Notes: generated by a model from the letters alone, not told the origin. Numbered from the stretch's first letter, positions 27,668-36,667 are shown. The stretch: DNA of 64,000 bases from an uncultured Lachnospiraceae bacterium (GCA_910586205.1 CAJUGD010000001.1:241697-305696), one strand, 5' to 3'. Made by a program: numbers and translations.

Positions 27668-27935
27668 TAAATGCGGTTGTTATAGCATATGTATATTTGG
27701 GAAAAATATACATCTAATTTTCGGAAACAGGTGCTATCGGGTTGTAAAATAATAGATATATTCAATAAAAATATGGGTTTAAGGATATGGTCTGTTTCTT
27801 TGTAATGCAAACTTTGCTTGAAATGAGTGCGGTTTGAGTGGAATTCATAAATGTGTCGTGGCTACAAAAAATTTTAAATTACAGAGAAAATCAATACTTT
27901 CAGAAAATATGATGACAGAAAACCCCGAAAACACG

Positions 27936-29501
27936 GAATGTCATTAACTTAAGGAATCTTTTACATTTTGAATGGTAAAAGGTTCCTTTTTTCGGTGTTT
28001 ATACTGTATAATGAAAATAGATAACTGATGTTTTTCTCATAAGGCAGGTGATTTTATGAAAGACTCTCAAAAACGTACCTGTTGTGATATCAGTTTAATC
28101 CATCAGGATGAATTCCATGATTTTTGCAGAAACGGGAATCCGTCCTCTTTTATAAGAAACAGAAAAATGCCGCTTATTGACCTTTTGTTACCTATGATCA
28201 ACCGGAGGGGGATTCCTTTGAGCCTGGAACTACGAAATTATATGAAAACTGCACATCCGGGGATGGAAATATCAAAGCCCGGTTATCTGAAACAGCGCAT
28301 GAAGCTCAACCCGCTGGCTTTTTATGAACTTTACCGCCATCATAACAGAAACTTTTACGCAGAACCTGGATTCTCCACATATCAGGGATATTTGGTTTTG
28401 GCTGCGGACGGTTCAGGGATCAACATCCCCACGACCAAGGAAACCCTGGAAGAATTCGGGACATCCAGCAGAAAAGGGACAAAACCACAGGCTTCTATAG
28501 GATTGGGATGCCTGTATGATGTCATGAATCGTATGATTCTGGAGAGTGATTGCTGTAAAGGTAAGTTTGATGAAATGCGCCTTGCGGAAGAACAGATCGA
28601 CCGTGTAAGGGAAACGATCGGCGTTTCCCAGCCGTTTCTGGTTGTCATGGACAGAGGATATCCGTCTACCGCAGCCTTTATTCGAATGATGGAGAAAGGC
28701 ATTTTTTTCTTTGTACGTTTGAAATCCAGTGATTATAAAAAAGAGCAGGCCGCTTTGTCCGTTTCGGACACATGGGTGGATATCCATCTGGACAAAAGCC
28801 GAATCAGGCATTAGGAAGGAACGGATAGCGGCCTGCGGATGGTGAAAGTGCCGCTGCCGGAAGACCGTGAAGAAGTATTAATCACAAATCTGCCCTCCGA
28901 GACCTTTGACAGCCGGCAGATAGCGGAACTGTACCATATGAGATGGGGGCTCGAAACGGCATATGAAACACGGAAAGATCGTCTGCAGATAGAGAACTTC
29001 ACAGGGACAAAGCCGATTCTGCTACTGCAGGATATTTACAGCACAATCTACATCAGCAACCTTGCGGAGGATATCATCCGGGATGCGGAGACAGAACTGG
29101 ATGAAAAGGAGAAGAACAGAAAACATAAAATGGCGGTCAACCGAACGCTGGGCATAGGAATCCTGAAAAATGATCGGATCTATATTTTGCTGGAAACAGA
29201 TGCGAAAAAGCAGGACAGGCTGTTCCAGCAGATAAATGAAGATATCAGCAAAAATCTGGTTCCAGTAAGACCAGACCGTCATGACCATAGAACCAAAGGG
29301 CAGCTTGCGGGAAAATATTCAAACACGCATAAAAGAGCTTATTAGACAATAAAGCTGTAAAGTATGCAGAAATCATGCAGAATAAAAATAAAAAACATGA
29401 AATATCAGAATTGGTTTTCAGAACAATACCGGATACTTATGTCCCTTAATAAGGATATAAAGGTATCTGGTATTGTTCCTTTTCTTAAGTTAATGACATT
29501 G
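27936..29501 (+). mobile_element. IS4-family insertion sequence, inactive
   Basis: About 1566 bp. Terminal inverted repeats of 17 bp are perfect (27937-27953 with 29484-29500, beginning AATGTCATTAACTTAAG). The flanking direct repeat CGAAAACACG (27926-27935 and 29502-29511) is 10 bp, typical of IS4-family insertions. Hairpins followed by T-runs lie just inside each end (27951-27996 and 29421-29487) and would block read-through. The single transposase frame has an amber stop. Confidence 0.85.
28056..29345 (+). pseudogene. IS4-family DDE transposase with an in-frame amber stop
   Basis: One frame of 430 codons carries a TAG at 28812-28814 (after SRIRH, before EGTDSG). Part 1 holds the first DDE Asp (LVLAADGSGINIP) and the second (FLVVMDRGYPS). 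Part 2 holds the third, Glu, in YHMRWGLETAYETRKDRLQIENF, the YREK-like region of IS4 transposases. Apart from the stop the gene looks complete, so the lesion is recent. It would be active only with read-through. Confidence 0.85.
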
Positions 29502-29541
29502 CGAAAACACGCCATTTGCCATACAAGGTTTCCCCAACCTA

Positions 29542-29624
29542 ATCCGTGAGGGTGGTAGAACTGTTGGTTCCGGCAGAGTTGTTTCTATCATTGAGTAATT
29601 ATAATTTGTTTAGTAAAATCAAGG
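29542..29624 (+). repeat. att2: internal copy of the tuf 3' end
   Basis: It encodes the same end as tuf (IREGGRTVGSGRVVSIIE and stop) with two silent changes, then the same downstream sequence to AATCAAGG. The 33-base core is 29575-29607. Its terminator hairpin is split by an IS1182-family element; the far side of the hairpin tail (CTTTTTGTGAAAAGC) resumes at about 31695-31710. Confidence 0.85.
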
Positions 29625-29625
29625 A

Positions 29626-31691
29626 GCTGTCGGGAAATAACGATTTATGTCCCTGATAGGTAAGAAAAAACAGTCCGGTAAAAATTCAGGCTTTTTCAAG
29701 GCCCTGGATTTTTACCGGACTGTTTTCTTCTTTTAGCAGTGTCTATTTTAGGGCGCAAAATCCCCTTGTTTGGATTTTGAGAAATGCTCCTTTGGCTAAG
29801 CGGCTTTCTGCTCCTTTTTTCCTTCATATTTTTCAATTTCATGATGGATAAATCGGTGGTATTTGATGATGTTTCGACCGATTGCATACAGCATAAACTC
29901 TTTATATACTTTTTCCGCTGAACGGTAATTGAACCTTCGGAAGTCCTCGTTTTCTTTTATGTCCCCAAAGTGTCCTTCTGTCTGGATGGAGCGTGTCTGC
30001 CGTTTCAGGATACCCGTCTCACTCTGGATGTTCGCATTAGTTTCTTCTTTCAGTTTTTCCCATCGTTCGTTGATCTTCATGACCTTGCTTCGATCCGGTT
30101 TCTTTTCGGCATCATATTTATAAAGACACTTCGTTTTGTGCTCACAGCCGCTGCAGTCCGCACATTCATATACCTCAAGTGTCTGGGTATATCCAGCCTG
30201 TTCTCTGCTTTCTCTCCGGATATGGCGTAGCTCCCTTCCGTCATGGCAGATGTAATCATGCTCATCTTCAAAGACGGCGTATGTCATGTTGTAATACTTT
30301 CCGATCTCGTCCTTGTATGCCCGGGTCTTCCGTTTCTCAGGATCTTGGAGTTTGATATAGCTTTGGATTCCGTTCTTCTCCAGATACATCAGATTCTTTT
30401 CGCTGCAGTAGCCGCTGTCTGCAGTCACTGCCTCTAGGGTATCTCCGAATGCTTTCTGATGCTTCTCCAAAACAGGGATCAGCGTATTGTAATCCGTCCG
30501 GTCGCTGCTTACATAACTATGGACAATGAAGTAATTCTCTACCGCGATCTGGACATTGTATGCCGGCTTCAACTGCCCATTCAGCATATGGTACTCTTTC
30601 ATCCGCATGAACGTTGCTTCCAGATCCGTCTTGGAATAGCTGTTACGCTCTTTCCCCATAATCTCAAAGCATTCCTTATATTCCATAAGACGCCTGCCGC
30701 ATTCTTCCAGTTCCTCATAAAGCTTCTGGAGCTCTGATTTATGCTTTCCCTTTCCGCTGACAAACAGAATCCCTTCGCCTTTTGCAATCTCCTCCAGATT
30801 CTTCTGCAGTTTTAAGATTTCAAGCGGAGAACAGTGATCAATCTCAATGAGGGTATTGTTCGAGATTTTCTTATGCTTTGTCAGTTTCCGCCGCCTGTTT
30901 TCTTCGATCACTTTCCTGACCTTTTCCATCCCCTCGATCAGGAACATCCGTGCTTCTCCAAGATCGTATTTTGGTCCATATTCATTCTCATACAAAAATG
31001 CGTTGTACTTTGTATAAAGGGCATCTATGGTGTCCAAAAGACCGGCAAGATGATAGTTTATGCTTCCACGCCAGACAAACGTATATCGGTTTGCATTCGC
31101 TTCAATCTTTGTCCCATCAATGTAGAGTTCTTTCCGCGTAATGAGTCCTTCCTTTTGCAGGCGGCGCATAAACTGATGGTTCAATTCATCCAGGATTTCG
31201 CCCGTCAGTTTTTTTCCTTTAAAGTCATAAAAAGCATCTCTCTGGGGCTTCTGCCCTTTGGTCAGCCAGATAAAGGCAAGATCCCTCCGGCACAGATCCA
31301 CAATACGATCAACCGCCCGGACTCCACGCATATTTGCGTAAGTAACCACAGCATACAACATGATTGGATTATACCCGGTTCTTCCCTTATCTGAATAACA
31401 GGCCAGAAGGCCTGAAAAATCTAATTCCTCCATTACTTTTTTCAGGGTATAGACTGGATCGTTGTCGGGTAAACCCAATTCATAGAAACGGAAGTTGATT
31501 TTTTGTTGCCCTATATCAAAAAAGTTGTTATAATAATCTTGTTTTAGCATAGTTCCATTATAACATGGAGCGGAGAAAAGATGATTGTTGTTAGCCATCT
31601 TTTTTCTTTTTTATGGATAAATTTCAGTGGGAGGTGTGATCCGCATGGATCTCACCTCCCACTGTTTAAGGCTATCTATTTCCCGACAGCC
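29626..31691 (-). mobile_element. IS1182-family insertion sequence inside the att2 terminator
   Basis: About 2.07 kb with perfect 14-bp terminal inverted repeats (29626-29639 with 31678-31691, GCTGTCGGGAAATA), extendable to 16 of 17. It holds an intact transposase on the minus strand. Internal hairpins lie at 29670-29723 (terminator of the transposase) and about 31629-31665. No target duplication is seen; it sits exactly where the terminator stem of att2 should be. Confidence 0.88.
29796..31598 (-). CDS. IS1182-family transposase
   Basis: An intact 600-residue DDE transposase. N-terminal DUF772-type domain (NFFDIGQQKINFRFYELGLP, YNPIMLYAVVTYANMRGVRA), first Asp in LYIDGTKIEANANRYTFVW, second in AVTADSGYCSEKN, a Cys-rich insert (CADCSGCEHKTKC), and the third acidic residue in the QTEGHFGDIKENEDFRRFNY region near the C-terminus. 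This order and length are typical of IS1182. It appears functional, the only intact transposase in the island. Confidence 0.93.
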   Translation of the reverse strand: MANNNHLFSAPCYNGTMLKQDYYNNFFDIGQQKINFRFYELGLPDNDPVYTLKKVMEELDFSGLLACYSDKGRTGYNPIMLYAVVTYANMRGVRAVDRIVDLCRRDLAFIWLTKGQKPQRDAFYDFKGKKLTGEILDELNHQFMRRLQKEGLITRKELYIDGTKIEANANRYTFVWRGSINYHLAGLLDTIDALYTKYNAFLYENEYGPKYDLGEARMFLIEGMEKVRKVIEENRRRKLTKHKKISNNTLIEIDHCSPLEILKLQKNLEEIAKGEGILFVSGKGKHKSELQKLYEELEECGRRLMEYKECFEIMGKERNSYSKTDLEATFMRMKEYHMLNGQLKPAYNVQIAVENYFIVHSYVSSDRTDYNTLIPVLEKHQKAFGDTLEAVTADSGYCSEKNLMYLEKNGIQSYIKLQDPEKRKTRAYKDEIGKYYNMTYAVFEDEHDYICHDGRELRHIRRESREQAGYTQTLEVYECADCSGCEHKTKCLYKYDAEKKPDRSKVMKINERWEKLKEETNANIQSETGILKRQTRSIQTEGHFGDIKENEDFRRFNYRSAEKVYKEFMLYAIGRNIIKYHRFIHHEIEKYEGKKEQKAA

Positions 31692-31785
31692 CCTCTTTTT
31701 GTGAAAAGCTATTATGTAACAATGTATTGTTGTAATAGATGGTTTTGGATTTGAGGGAAAATCAGAACTGAGAATTACAAAGTAC

Positions 31786-32418
31786 TTGTACTATATGCTT
31801 AAAATTAGGAATAAACTTTTAGCGGATTCTATGATGGCATTTCATATGATTGATACTACAACGTTGGGAATTCGTCGAGCATATAATATTCAAAAGGCGA
31901 AGTATTTTCCTTTGCCAGACTATAATGTATCTTCGGGAACACAGGTTGAAGTGACGGTATATGGTAAGACTTTGAATGATAATTATATGCACATATTGTT
32001 TGACCATCAGGATTTAGATTTACAGACTGTATTTTTGCTTGACCGGGTTCAGAAAGGCTTGTCGATAGATAAAGAAGATGTAGATAAACTGCGTGCATTG
32101 AAGCTGGTAGAGGGCAGGATAACAAGTTTGTATTTATCAGCGTCAGCGGCTAAAAGCATTGATGAGAGCACAAACTATATTAAAAATAAGGGATTTGATG
32201 ATAAGTATTATAAGGATTTGATTGTTGAATATTTGAAACAGTATAAGAAAGCCAAAAAGAAGGATATTCGGGAATTGTTATGGGATAAGCTGCCAAATGT
32301 GTTGAGTGATGCCCAAAAAGAAAATAAAATCCGAAATATACTTACAGCACTGAGAAAACAAGGCATTATTGATACTGACTCAAAGAACCAGCAAAAATCT
32401 AATTGGATATTAAAGTGA
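31786..32418 (+). pseudogene. C-terminal fragment of an AlbA_2-type ATP-binding/DNA-binding protein
   Basis: 210 residues matching only the end of AlbA_2 (Schlafen-like, AAA_4) proteins: IRRAYNIQKAKYFPLPDYNV, then VEVTVYGKTLNDNYMHILF and a winged-helix tail (KYYKDLIVEYLKQYKKAKKK). The N-terminal AlbA_2 and ATP-binding domains are missing. The frame begins at TTG 31786 or ATG 31795 with no ribosome binding site, and the homologous part starts only near residue 20. It is the only gene trace left in the second, right-hand insertion between att2 and att3. Confidence 0.6.
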
Positions 32419-32561
32419 GATCTTGTTTTAAAATTGTAATTTAAACAAGATTTATCCAAGATTTAAACAAGAATTATTCAATGTGACGATTTATATAGAA
32501 ATAGAATGGTCGGAATCAATAGAAATGCATTATATCGTTATATTTAAACATGTCGTAGCAA

Positions 32562-32692
32562 CGTGAGGATGATAGAACAGTTGGATCAGGCAGAGTTGTT
32601 TCTATCATTGAGTAATTATAATTTGCTTAGTAAAATCAAGGCTTTCGGGGTATTTCTCTGAAAGCCTTTTTATGTGAAAAGCCACTTTAGGG
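32562..32692 (+). repeat. att3: right, most diverged copy of the tuf 3' end (attR)
   Basis: Encodes REDDRTVGSGRVVSIIE and stop, then the tuf terminator (stem 32638-32648 with 32658-32668) and CCACTTTAGGG. The 33-base core is 32592-32624. It carries more changes than att2, suggesting it is the oldest junction. No coding region precedes it in frame. It marks the right edge of the island. Confidence 0.82.
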
Positions 32693-32725
32693 TATACCTT
32701 ACATAAAACAGTATTATCCTTTCCC

Positions 32726-32885
32726 TTAAATCCGGCTGACCTTCTCAAGCAGCCAGCCAATATCTATGTACTTTTCATCCCCACATTCCGTAACATCGAT
32801 CATAGTATCCAGAACGAGGTCACAGCAATTCTCTATCTTTTTGTAATCCCCGGCTTCACTGCTGCCCTTATTTTCCTTATTTTAC
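32726..32885 (-). pseudogene. Orphan C-terminal coding fragment
   Basis: The minus strand reads about 50 codons, including CCDLVLDTMIDVTECGDEKY and ending EKVSRI, with no suitable start. It is coding-like but not recognised, and is probably the cut end of a chromosomal gene beside attR. The rest of 32419-33018 holds att3 and AT-rich sequence with no gene. Confidence 0.3.
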
Positions 32886-33018
32886 AAAATCGTAAGTTAA
32901 AATTCACACGATTTTCAAACAACTTTGGATAAATCTATGTTATACTTAATAAGATTTAAATAGACACTATATAATATACAGAAGAAATTACGGCACCTTA
33001 AGTCAGGAGTTTAGATAA

Positions 33019-34461
33019 ATGAAGTTTTATAGATTGGTGATAATGCTGGTAATGAATGGAGTCTTAGTTTTCAACATACCATTTTCGGCAGCGGCAGCGT
33101 CTTTCCAGGCGCAGGTATCCGGCAGTAGTATGACAGAAACAAAGGAAATAGAGGAAACAAAAGAAACAAAGGAAACAGGAGAATCGAGAGAATCAAAGAA
33201 AACGGCTGATGGTATGGCGCAGAAAGAGCAGCATACATATAAAGAGCAGCATACATGTAAAGAACAGCATACACGCAACGAGCAGGGATTTTCCATGCGG
33301 ACATATGGTCCGGGAGTAGATAATTTATCTTCAGGGGATCCTTATGCACAGTATCAGTGGGGGTTGAGAAATGACGGACAACTGCAATATCTGGAAGTGG
33401 TAAACCGCTTTAAGGACAGCAACCCTAAGCTGGCAGAGGCCATTGATCTGGCTAATTTGTTAGGGATCCCTGCGCCGGTGGTACAAGGACCCAGCGCATA
33501 TGAAATACAGACGACCAATTCAGTAAAGGGAATTGACATTAATATTCAGCCGGCTTGGGAATTGTATGATAACAGCGTTGAGGAACATCGTCAGGTGATT
33601 GTAGCCGTAATTGACACAGGAGTTGATATTTATCATCCGGATATTAAGGATGCAATATGGGTGAATGAGGATGAGATTCCAGGGGATGGCATTGATAATG
33701 ACGGGAATGGATATGTAGATGATGTAAATGGGTGGAATTTTTTCCACAACAATAGTCAGGTGTTTGTGGGAGAGGAGGATGATCACGGCACTCATGCAGT
33801 AGGAACCATTGCGGCTGTGCGCAGCTCTTTGGGAATAGCAGGGATTGCGGATAATAAGTATGTGAAAATTATGGTTTTGAAAGCCTTAGGTACAGAGCTT
33901 GGAATCGGAGAGGAAACAGCAGTGATTGAGGCTATCCGGTATGCAGAGGATAATGGAGCGTCAATTTGTAATTTGAGTTTTGGAACGGAAATCTATTACC
34001 CAAATCTTGAGAAAGTGATGCGGGAATCGAATATGCTTTTTATCAGTGCGGCCGGCAATGGGGATAAGAATGGAATCGGCATGAATGCAGATATAAATCC
34101 GGATTATCCGGCAGCATTTAACCTGGATAACAGTATCTCCGTAGCAAATCTGATGTTTGACGGAAATCTGGCAAAGAGTTCAAATTACAGTGCAAACCTT
34201 GTGGATGTTGCAGCTCCGGGAACCTACATTGTCAGTACCACAGCAGGAGGATCTTATGGATTTATGACAGGAACCTCTATGGCGGCGCCGATGGTGACAG
34301 GTGTGGCAGCCCTTGTCTATTCTTACCGGACAGATTTTAGTCTGCAGGATGTGAAAGAGGCATTGCTCAATTCAGCCAGGCCATTGGATGGACTTGAAGG
34401 GAAGATCGTGTCAGGAGGCGTTGTGGATGCTTATGCGGCGCTGATGTATGGAAGGCAGTAA
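33019..34461 (+). CDS. Secreted subtilisin-family (S8) serine protease
   Basis: A 480-residue protein. The signal peptide is residues 1-27 (hydrophobic MLVMNGVLVFNIPFSAAAA). Then comes a low-complexity region: Glu-Thr-Lys repeats (about 38-62) and three KEQHT units (about 70-88). The catalytic domain runs from about 185: Asp in VIVAVIDTGVDIYHPDI, His in EDDHGTHAVGTIA, the oxyanion Asn region AAGNGDKNG and Ser in GFMTGTSMAAPMVTGVAAL. A calcium-site-like DNDGNGYVDD lies between Asp and His. There is no cell-wall anchor. AGGAG is 9 bases before the ATG. It is monocistronic and its substrate is unknown. Confidence 0.9.
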   Translation: MKFYRLVIMLVMNGVLVFNIPFSAAAASFQAQVSGSSMTETKEIEETKETKETGESRESKKTADGMAQKEQHTYKEQHTCKEQHTRNEQGFSMRTYGPGVDNLSSGDPYAQYQWGLRNDGQLQYLEVVNRFKDSNPKLAEAIDLANLLGIPAPVVQGPSAYEIQTTNSVKGIDINIQPAWELYDNSVEEHRQVIVAVIDTGVDIYHPDIKDAIWVNEDEIPGDGIDNDGNGYVDDVNGWNFFHNNSQVFVGEEDDHGTHAVGTIAAVRSSLGIAGIADNKYVKIMVLKALGTELGIGEETAVIEAIRYAEDNGASICNLSFGTEIYYPNLEKVMRESNMLFISAAGNGDKNGIGMNADINPDYPAAFNLDNSISVANLMFDGNLAKSSNYSANLVDVAAPGTYIVSTTAGGSYGFMTGTSMAAPMVTGVAALVYSYRTDFSLQDVKEALLNSARPLDGLEGKIVSGGVVDAYAALMYGRQ

Positions 34462-34467
34462 AAAAGA

Positions 34468-34514
34468 TGCCCAAAAAGAACTGATTGAAAATATCGGTTC
34501 TTTTTGGGCATTTT
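34468..34514. terminator. Bidirectional terminator between the subtilase and carboxypeptidase genes
   Basis: A perfect 14-bp stem (34468-34481 with 34497-34510) is followed by TTTTC on the plus strand and by TTTTTTAC on the minus strand. Confidence 0.8.
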
Positions 34515-34579
34515 CAAGAATGATAAAAAGGAATTTATGAAAAACAGTATCATTACAGCTATTATTCATCTTGCTTTTT

Positions 34580-36085
34580 TCAATCGTCTGTCTCGTACAT
34601 ATTATCTTCTCCCATGAATCGGGGAAGGGAGTCTCTGGCTTTGCGCATTTCCATTAACCGCTTAAATTCTTCTTCCTGACCGCTTGCCTGAAGCCGCCGT
34701 CTTCGGGCTTCTCGCCGGGCAGCTAATTCACGGGCTTCCTTTTTGCGGGAATACAAAAACCACATTACACAAATACACAGTACAGCCGCAGCCGCGGCGG
34801 CAATGCCGACAGCAATCGTGACAGCAGGAGGAAGATGAAGGGAAAACGGCAATCCTTTGCTGCCGTCTGCCTGGTCGGAACCAGAGCTGCCTGGCTGTCC
34901 GTCTGCAGTCTCGGAGGAAGAAATATTTACTTCCAGATCAGAATCCATGGCAATGGTCATAAGGTGTGCCTTCCCAATAAAACGATCATTATAGCTGTAG
35001 CGGAGAACTGCTACTGCGTTGGCAGGAGAATCGCTGCCCGGCGTTTCCAAGGACATGGCAGCATCCTCAAAAGAGGCGTCTTTGGGTAAGGTGATCATTT
35101 GTCCAGGTTCAATCATTAAATCAGAAGGACGGTAGGAGACGCCATTTATATTGACGGAATCTTCACCGGTCACATAGCGTGATTCATAATCAGAAATAGC
35201 AACATTCTTAAAATGGCTGAAGCCAAATTCCAGCAAGGTTTTTCCGTCTACAAAGTATTGCGGGCGTTTTCCTTTTAACACAACAGAAATGAGACGGCGG
35301 CCGTCCTGTTCTGCATAAGTTACCAGGGTATTGCCGGCTTTTATCAGATAACCGGTTTTTCCTGCCTTAGCAGGCGGGTAGTAAAATTCGCTGTCCGGAT
35401 CTGTAGTATAGAGCAGACGATGTTCCTGACGGATTGTGATTCCGTCGGGGTTATTGATAGTGGCAGGTATCTTGTGGTTGAGGGAAGAACTGATCCGCAG
35501 CAGATCCTTATTGTTAAATGCTGCCCTGGAAATCATCGCCATATCATAAGCTGTTACCTTTTGGGTATCTCCATTTAATCCAGATGGATTTTCAAAGTGT
35601 GTTTTGTCAGAGCAGCCTAATTGGGCGGCTTTTTCATTCATCATGTCAACAAATGCAGGAATGCTTCCGGCCACATGTTCGGCCAGGGCATTGGCAGATT
35701 GGTTGACGGAGATCAGAAGCAGGCTATAGAGGCAGTCTTCTACGGTCATCTGATCGCCTGCCACAAGGCTTAATTTGTTACCGCTGTCAGCTTCCACACT
35801 GTTCATGGCAACTTGAGAGAAGGTGACAACCTCGTCTAATTGGCAGTGTTCCAGAACGATTAAAGCAGTCAGCAATTTGGTAATGCTGGCTGGCGGAAAG
35901 GCAGTATTAATGCTGTTCTGCCCATAAAGCAGAGCGCCTGAATCAGCGTCAATGACAGCGCCGGCTTCTGCAGAGACCCCGGTGTTTGACGGCCAGGCAG
36001 GGGGCGGTTCGGCACAAGCCGTAATAACGAGCAGGCGGCTTACAGCCAGACAGCAGCAAAGCAGATAAGTTATCTTTTGCTTCAA
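34580..36085 (-). CDS. D-alanyl-D-alanine carboxypeptidase (S11, DacF-like)
   Basis: A 501-residue penicillin-binding protein that trims the fifth D-Ala of peptidoglycan stem peptides. N-terminal signal (VSRLLVITACAEPPP; ITAC could be a lipobox). The S11 motifs are intact: SxxK in PPASITKLLTAL, SxN in LLISVNQSANAL and KTG in AGKTGYLIKAGNT. A C-terminal beta domain follows, then a Ser/Gly-rich linker, one membrane helix (about 428-450) and a charged cytoplasmic tail (RKKEARELAARREARRRR). The membrane anchor near the C-terminus is more substantial than the usual amphipathic helix. The start is TTG at 36085 with AGGAGGAGGA upstream. Confidence 0.9.
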   Translation of the reverse strand: MKQKITYLLCCCLAVSRLLVITACAEPPPAWPSNTGVSAEAGAVIDADSGALLYGQNSINTAFPPASITKLLTALIVLEHCQLDEVVTFSQVAMNSVEADSGNKLSLVAGDQMTVEDCLYSLLLISVNQSANALAEHVAGSIPAFVDMMNEKAAQLGCSDKTHFENPSGLNGDTQKVTAYDMAMISRAAFNNKDLLRISSSLNHKIPATINNPDGITIRQEHRLLYTTDPDSEFYYPPAKAGKTGYLIKAGNTLVTYAEQDGRRLISVVLKGKRPQYFVDGKTLLEFGFSHFKNVAISDYESRYVTGEDSVNINGVSYRPSDLMIEPGQMITLPKDASFEDAAMSLETPGSDSPANAVAVLRYSYNDRFIGKAHLMTIAMDSDLEVNISSSETADGQPGSSGSDQADGSKGLPFSLHLPPAVTIAVGIAAAAAAVLCICVMWFLYSRKKEARELAARREARRRRLQASGQEEEFKRLMEMRKARDSLPRFMGEDNMYETDD

Positions 36086-36271
36086 TGGTTTGTCCTCCTC
36101 CTCTTTATCCCTTTGTTTTGGTTATGGTTACATTTTACCATGTTATTATAGAAAGGGGAAGAGTAAAGATAATTTTTTCCACTCTGATGCTCTTTGTCCG
36201 AACTAAGCAGGCAAAAGATACTTGATGATTGGTAAAGAGAGGGTCTGAATTAAAAAAATGTTAAAATGGGG

Positions 36272-36300
36272 TTGCAATATACCCCATAGGGGTATATAAT
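36272..36300 (+). promoter_or_regulatory. csoR-copA promoter with a CsoR operator in the spacer
   Basis: TTGCAA (36272-36277), 17 bases, TATAAT (36295-36300). The spacer is filled by ATACCCCATAGGGGTAT (36279-36295), the classic CsoR-type palindrome, which extends to 21 perfect bases at 36277-36297. Repressor bound here would block polymerase directly; Cu(I) would release it. Confidence 0.85.
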
Positions 36301-36334
36301 GGCATTAAAGGTTAGAGGAAAGGCAGTGGAGATA

Positions 36335-36667
36335 ATGTTAGAGAAAGACAGCGAAAAAAAGAATATATCGGATTGTCAGGAATGTTGTCATAAAACCAAA
36401 GAACGTTCTGATAAGGAATACCAGGATCTTCTTCACCGTTTAAGCCGGATAGAAGGACAGGTGCGGGGGATTAAGGGAATGGTGGAAAGAGATGCCTATT
36501 GTACGGACATTTTGGTTCAGGTGGCAGCGGTTAATGCGGCGCTGAACAGTTTTAATAAGGTTCTTCTGGCTAACCATATTCGGACCTGTGTGGCTCGGGA
36601 TATCCGGGAGGGAAAAGAGGAGACGATTGATGAGCTGGTGGCTACATTGCAGAAGCTGATGAAGTGA
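36335..36667 (+). CDS. csoR: Copper-sensing repressor CsoR
   Basis: A 110-residue all-helical DUF156 protein. It has the Cu(I) ligands Cys (DAYCTDIL), His and Cys (NHIRTC), and the DNA-binding face RLSRIEGQVRGIKGMV. An N-terminal Cys/His-rich extension (DCQECCHKTKE) precedes the core. The in-frame ATG at 36299 overlaps the -10 box, so it cannot be the start; the ATG at 36335 with GGAG upstream fits. It is first in an operon with copA and controls it through the palindrome at 36279. Confidence 0.9.
   Translation: MLEKDSEKKNISDCQECCHKTKERSDKEYQDLLHRLSRIEGQVRGIKGMVERDAYCTDILVQVAAVNAALNSFNKVLLANHIRTCVARDIREGKEETIDELVATLQKLMK

Larger units (their letters stand above)
11825..32561. mobile_element. 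Composite genomic island integrated at the 3' end of tuf
   Basis: About 20.7 kb between the tuf gene end (att1) and a diverged copy of it (att3). A third copy at 29.5 kb splits it into a large left element with excisionase, integrase stump, TnpV, type I restriction genes and a STAND ATPase gene, and a small right remnant. It is clearly more AT-rich than the flanks. Many genes inside are broken while flanking genes are intact. No complete integrase is present, so it is unlikely to move on its own. Confidence 0.82.

Noticed and set aside
30834..31394. Plus-strand 186-codon frame as a gene
   Set aside because: It is the antisense shadow of the IS1182 transposase.
11692..32692. The tuf-end copies as relics of a second tuf gene
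   Set aside because: Only the last 15-18 codons plus the terminator are repeated, always with the same left limit region, and no EF-Tu-like sequence precedes the copies. This fits att sites, not gene duplication.
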